64,000 bases of DNA from the NCBI GenBank assembly GCA_964030785.1, contig OZ034971.1:36756304-36820303 (forward strand), in the 5' to 3' direction. The DNA is from Siderastrea siderea. Its lineage: Eukaryota > Cnidaria > Anthozoa > Scleractinia > Rhizangiidae. The translations under genes and the position numbers were made by a program. Within the stretch, counting starts at the first letter, position 1, and every line of letters starts with the position of its first letter. Shown one piece after another: positions 59,657-64,000 of the stretch. The notes under the pieces are model-generated. The model did not search any database and was not told the DNA's origin. It saw only the letters and a program-made list of their open reading frames with translations.

Positions 59657-60530
59657 ATGTATGACTTTTATCCCGGAAGTGCCTCTAGGCATACGCTGAT
59701 GTCAGGACTCCAACTTGGGTAAACCAGAAAGGATGTACGACATTTGTCTAAAATTCTGTCTCAAAATGTTTGTTATGTTGCATATCCCAGAAGCGCTCAG
59801 GCATACGGGGATGCCATGGACTCCAACCTGGGTGAACCAGGAAAAGATATCAACATTTGTCTAAACTTCTGTCTCAAAATGTTTGTTATGTTGCATATCC
59901 CAGAAGCGCTCAGGCATACGTTGATGCCATGGACTTCAACCTGGGTGAACCAGGAAAAGATATCAACATTTGTCTAAAATTCTGTCTCAAAATGTTTGTT
60001 ATGTTGCATATCCCGGAAGCGCTCAGGCATACGTTGATGCCATGGACTTCAACCTGGGTGAACCAGGAAAAGATATCAACATTTGTCTAAAATTCTGTCT
60101 CAAAATGTTTGTTATGTTGCATATCCCAGAAGCGCTCAGGCATACGGGGATGCCATGGACTCCAGCCTGGGTGAACCAGGAAAAGACATCAACATTTGTC
60201 TAAAATTCTGTCTCAAAATGTTTGTTATGTTGCATATCCCAGAAGCGCTCAGGCATACGGTGATGCCAAGGACTCCAACCTGGGTGAACCAGGAAAAGAT
60301 ATACAGCATTTCTCTTAAATTTTGTATCGACATTTTTATTATGTTGCATATCCTAGAAGCGCTCAGGCATACGTTGGTGCCATGGACTTCAACCTGGGTG
60401 AACCAGGAAAAGATAAACAACATTTCTCTTAAATGTTTTCTCAAAATGTTTATCATGTTGCCTATCCCAGAAGCGCTCAGGCATACGGTGATGCCAAGCA
60501 CTCCAACCTGGGTGAACGAGGAAAGGTATT
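59657..60530 (+). repeat. 113-bp tandem array, about eight copies
   Basis: Units contain ATGTTGCATATCCCAGAAG, GCTCAGGCATACG, ATGCCATGGACT, AACCTGGGTGAACCAGG and CAAAATGTTTGTT. They repeat at 113 bp from about 59657 to 60520. The first unit and the last three are the most diverged, the middle ones nearly identical. Because 113 is not a multiple of three, each frame runs through two units then stops. The frames are not genes. Confidence 0.9.
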
Positions 60531-61662
60531 CAAATGCGCGTGTCAACTCAATTATGTTATTTTTACTACAGAGTGTATAACAGGGCTTCTTGTTTACTTG
60601 TTTATTTCCTTACGAAAGAGTTCATAGATGTTTAGTTTATTTATTTCGTTAAGGAGCTCTTTGAAAACCGCATTTGTGAAAGAGCTACTTTTCTTTAAAA
60701 ATAAATATAAACGTGGCGCGCTCTTACAGCGGCAGCTCATCACGCGCGGCCCACATTTCCACGCGGCAGGCGATTTTGGCGCTCGCTGCTGCTGTGTTTT
60801 TTTCGCTCGATTATCCCTGAAAGGAGAGATTGCGAGCAAGCGGACGGAAGCGTTTACCTTATCTAAAGAAACGATCGAAGGAATAGCTTACGTCGTTGTA
60901 CGGTTATTTCGCTAGACTACCAGTCACATGTTACAGTGGATTCCTTCCATTACCTGAAGACGTTTCGCCGTAGTGATTTGTAGTCTGTACTGCATTGTTT
61001 GTAGGTAATTTTCGCCGATATCACGCTTTGCTTGCTTTACATTTGTAACACGGAATGACAAAAGCACCACCAAATAAGAAACAGCTCTTCTTTGGTAACT
61101 CTCCGATTAGAAAGATCAGAAAGCCCGCCACGTCTGCGAGCTGGTACTTGGCCACTTCGTTCATAAAACTTGCCAGTGAACGGACTACACTGAAACGCTA
61201 CATTTCACATATCTTCTAATTTAGTTAAAAACACTCCCTGAAGCGCTTCTAGACTGAGCTCGAACCCCCGATTATCGAAAGCACCCATTCGCAGAAGGAA
61301 AGGAGTGAAAGATTGAATAATCGAATTTTACCGCTCTTGTCAAAATATTTATGAAATCCAACCTCTTTAGAACTTTAAGTCAAAAGAGCCCGATAGAAAC
61401 GCTGCGGGTGTGAAACCGCAAGTCAAATACGGTGACGGCTAACTTGCAAGCCCATGACGTCACTCCCTAGCAACCAGACCTTGCGAATTTTTAAACTTCC
61501 GGTTCTCTCTGGCTCGTGATGGAGTTCAGTTATCGTCTTGTAAAACTAAGAAACAATCAACATGGAATCTGTTTCTTCTGCTGAGTTAATTTAACTTACG
61601 ACCGCGACTGGCTCTACTGGCATACATGTTGAGTCCTTCTCGATTAAAATGCTTCATTAGAA
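60531..61662. other. No supported gene
   Basis: A GC-richer segment at 60715-60800 shares GGCGATTTTSGCGCTCGC-like words with 59160-59180, suggesting another dispersed repeat. No exon is recognised. Confidence 0.35.
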
Positions 61663-64000
61663 CTATTCTCTTATACATCTTCCATCACACACACACAATG
61701 AAGTGCAAGGCAAATTAGCTCTGCAGCACTTGCATCTATTGTTCCTACAGTTGGTCTTGCATCCACAGCGGACGAGCTCTTGGCAGGAAATTGCAGCTTC
61801 AGGCAGTGTGCACCATCTCGGTTGCCACGTTTTCTCAGTGGACGTCCAGCCCCATCCTTCTGGGTGCGGTAGCTGGGGCATTAGTGCGGTTGATTGGCCC
61901 CAAACGTGTCCTCCCTGGTAGGTTGCCCGTTTAACATGCTGTTCCAGCGCGTCCCGCGTCGGTGGCAGTCCCTCCAAGTCTCTTCCTGTCTTGGTAAACA
62001 AATACTTCCTGGCATCGTTAACCTTGGAAAAAGGGCACATACATTTTTATGTTAAATCACACAATGAATAATAAATAAGAATACAATTATCAATCTGCCT
62101 GTTGCCATACCTTGTCTAATGTGCTGGTTCTGTCATACATCAGCACAATGAATCTCTCGATGGTGGCCAGAGTCTCGTCAGTGATGGAAGAGGGACCACT
62201 CGCCAGCTCGACAAACGCCCTAGTCACTTCAGGGTAGGTTTCCCACGTGTTCCACGCTGTTTTCTTTCCATGCCGGGCAAAGAAGGACTTCGTGCCACTC
62301 CCAGTCAATGCGTGAAATATGGGAAGGCTCCTCGATCTCACAGGACCTAAGGTCGGTAGGATCTTGTAATTCTTGCCTGTTCCGAACGATACCCATAGCT
62401 CTTTGATTCCTAAGGTGTGTACAGCAGCCACTGCCAAAACAACCACATCAGTGTCCACACTGCGGATTATGATAGAAATATGTCCCTTATCCACTGCATC
62501 AGCCACATGGACCATCATCCGTGTGTCTGCTTCCTCGTGTGAACAGGGTTACGGCTTCTCGCTTGTGTATGTCGCGGGATAACACAGCACATCCTTGCCA
62601 TTAGTCACTATAACTTGCTTGCCATCGGTCTCAATTTTACCAGTTTGCTGGGACAAAAATGCAAACAGTTCCTTCTTATTTTCGTCCGACCGCAGGAATG
62701 TTGGCCAGTTTTGCGGTATCGTTGCTGACGGTAAGACTCTCTTTCTGGCTCCTTTTACTCGCTGGGCTCTCGTGGTGGCTTTTAAACTCTTGGCCAAGTA
62801 TTCGTCCCATACAACATCCAACCTTTAGACATTTTCCATGGAACTGGAGAGGTATGGTAGGAAAATGTTGTCATTGAACTCAAGGAAGGTCTTGCAAAGC
62901 TTTGGTTTAAGCATTTGAACTGTGGCAGCTCCATCGAGAATGAGTACAGAAGGGGCCGGTTTGTCATCTGATGTCTCGATCATCTTCTCTATGCAAGGTA
63001 TCAAGTCACTCTTCGAGCCTTGTCTGATTATTCCTCCATCAGATAGAGACGGTGGGGATCCTTGATTCTCATGTGAGAAGAACTCATCAAGGTTGCCTTC
63101 GCGATTCTGACACCCAATGTAGAGCTTGGAAAACAATTGGCAGTCATTTCGGGCCGACTTTAATTTAAGCTTGTCTCTGTCAGGCTTTGTCTTTACAGAA
63201 GATGTCCACAAACAGAGGTTATTCCTTGGAATGCTGTCCTCCAGTGGCTTTAATCGGTCAATCAGCCGTTCCCTTACAAACACCGTATACTGCTCCTTTC
63301 CTAAAGTGTCAATCCTGCGCATCGTGGCACACATTGAAGTGTCCGCAATATCTTTGGACATCAGTGAAACAAGATCTTCACTGGTTTCTTAAAAATGGAT
63401 TTCCCAGCTCCTATTGTTGACACCAGAGTCCTGACATGATTCTTGAACTTTGTTTGACTGGCATGAGACTGTTCGTGATGGGGCAACTGGGTATACTGGT
63501 CTTTATCACTATTTTCAAATTCTTTAACCAACCTCGCAAGTTCAGGACCAGATACCATCCACCTTAGCAACGCACTCGGATTCTCTGTTAGACCTATCGC
63601 CCCGCCGTCCCCTTTGATGAGCTCATTATTCTGCTCATGCGCCTGGTCCAGTGGAATGGCAGAGAAGGCATTTGTAGTCTTCTGCACAGTAAACTTCCCA
63701 CTCTGAAACTCTCTGTAGATTTCTGGTTGCTTGGATTGCAGAGCTAACATATCCCTGATTTGCACGGGAAGCCACCTTGCGTAGTTCGTGCGGTCGAGCG
63801 CGAACATCCAAGGAGCAATTCCCACCAACGCCTCGGTGTACAGGATGAAGCTCGACTCTCTGAAAGATCGCACGAGGGTCAGTATCAGCAACTCAAATTG
63901 TAGAGTGATGTTCCAGTACTTAAACTGTGGGATCATGGTTTCGTTCTTACTTCTCCACGTGGAAAAGGAATCAGCTTCTTCTCCCTCTTTAACAGATTCG
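61663..64000 (-). pseudogene. Broken copy of multicopy CXC-domain gene with DTDVVVL segment (runs off right edge)
   Basis: The frame is open from the window edge to 63385 and covers ALDRTNYARWLPVQIRDML and IPLDQAHEQNNELIKGDGG. It then needs a 1-base shift near the T3 run at 63385-63387. It continues to an in-frame TAA at 62825-62827 and a second at 62549-62551. The same frame then carries PCSHEEADTRM and VDTDVVVLAVAAVHTLG. An 88-bp intron (donor CAAG|GTATGG at 62110, acceptor TTCCAAG ending 62023) joins DK|VNDARKYLF. The last exon (62022-61663) ends in a cysteine cluster, CGCKTNC, CKCC, CVCDGRC, like a tesmin/TSO1 CXC DNA-binding motif. I recall this architecture as a widespread, multicopy, unnamed family in cnidarians and other invertebrates. 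The DTDVVVL segment resembles acidic motifs of PIN/XPG-like nuclease folds, which is inference only. One shift and two nonsense codons indicate a pseudogene. Confidence 0.65.

Noticed and set aside
59657..60530. CRISPR array
   Set aside because: Units are contiguous 113-bp repeats with no alternating unique spacers, and the genome is eukaryotic.
59744..60580. A family of repeated 77-165-codon proteins
   Set aside because: All are translations of a 113-bp tandem repeat whose period shifts the frame each unit.

Overview
The window reads as the nuclear genome of an animal, most likely an anthozoan cnidarian and probably a stony coral. The evidence is spliced genes with GT-AG introns, a non-LTR reverse transcriptase of a type I associate with coral genomes, a spliced tyrosine-recombinase gene, a C-terminal fragment of a cyclic-nucleotide-binding-domain protein, and very many short hairpin or inverted-repeat transposons. 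Some of those hairpins, such as the CCAACCTCGT family, I recall from coral sequence, so the species-level statement is inference. There is no bacterial operon structure, rRNA or CRISPR.

Gene content is sparse. The main coding locus is at 50.3-57.4 kb on the plus strand. A small exon (50299-50482) joins in frame to a 3.2-kb exon encoding tetratricopeptide repeats, and a 2.8-kb exon follows (54518-57361) that encodes a long disordered region ending in a CHY zinc finger. A GC-AG intron with matching phase could fuse the two large exons into one protein of about 2,000 residues. On the minus strand, 26.3-28.0 kb holds a nearly intact two-exon tyrosine recombinase of Crypton/DUF3504 type with one 1-base frameshift in a homopolymer. 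A small two-exon gene of unknown function (74 codons) lies at 35.5-33.4 kb. The right edge (61.7-64.0 kb, minus) holds a broken copy of a multicopy gene with a DTDVVVL segment and a C-terminal cysteine-rich CXC-like domain. A disrupted intronless CNBD2-like fragment lies at 10.6-9.5 kb (minus).

Repeats dominate the rest. A 5'-truncated non-LTR retrotransposon sits at 22.6-24.2 kb, between two AACAT pentanucleotide arrays. Four copies of a family ending in C/G runs (3.1, 6.2, 8.2 and 24.7 kb) have about 9-bp target duplications. Three elements (34.2, 38.8 and 46.4 kb) share the terminal architecture TGCA-N4-TCAATTC-N10-CATCCCCC but differ in the spacers. Perfect or near-perfect hairpins occur at 2.2, 12.5, 14.6, 15.9, 25.9, 30.4 and 49.3 kb. 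A 300-bp inverted-repeat element at 11.0 kb carries a tRNA-like pol III module. A 2.9-kb inverted repeat at 42.6-45.5 kb has subterminal tandem repeats and a nested Tourist-like MITE. A 113-bp tandem array occupies 59.66-60.53 kb.

The genes do not form a shared pathway. The window is best seen as a gene-poor, transposon-rich interval around one large TPR/CHY locus.
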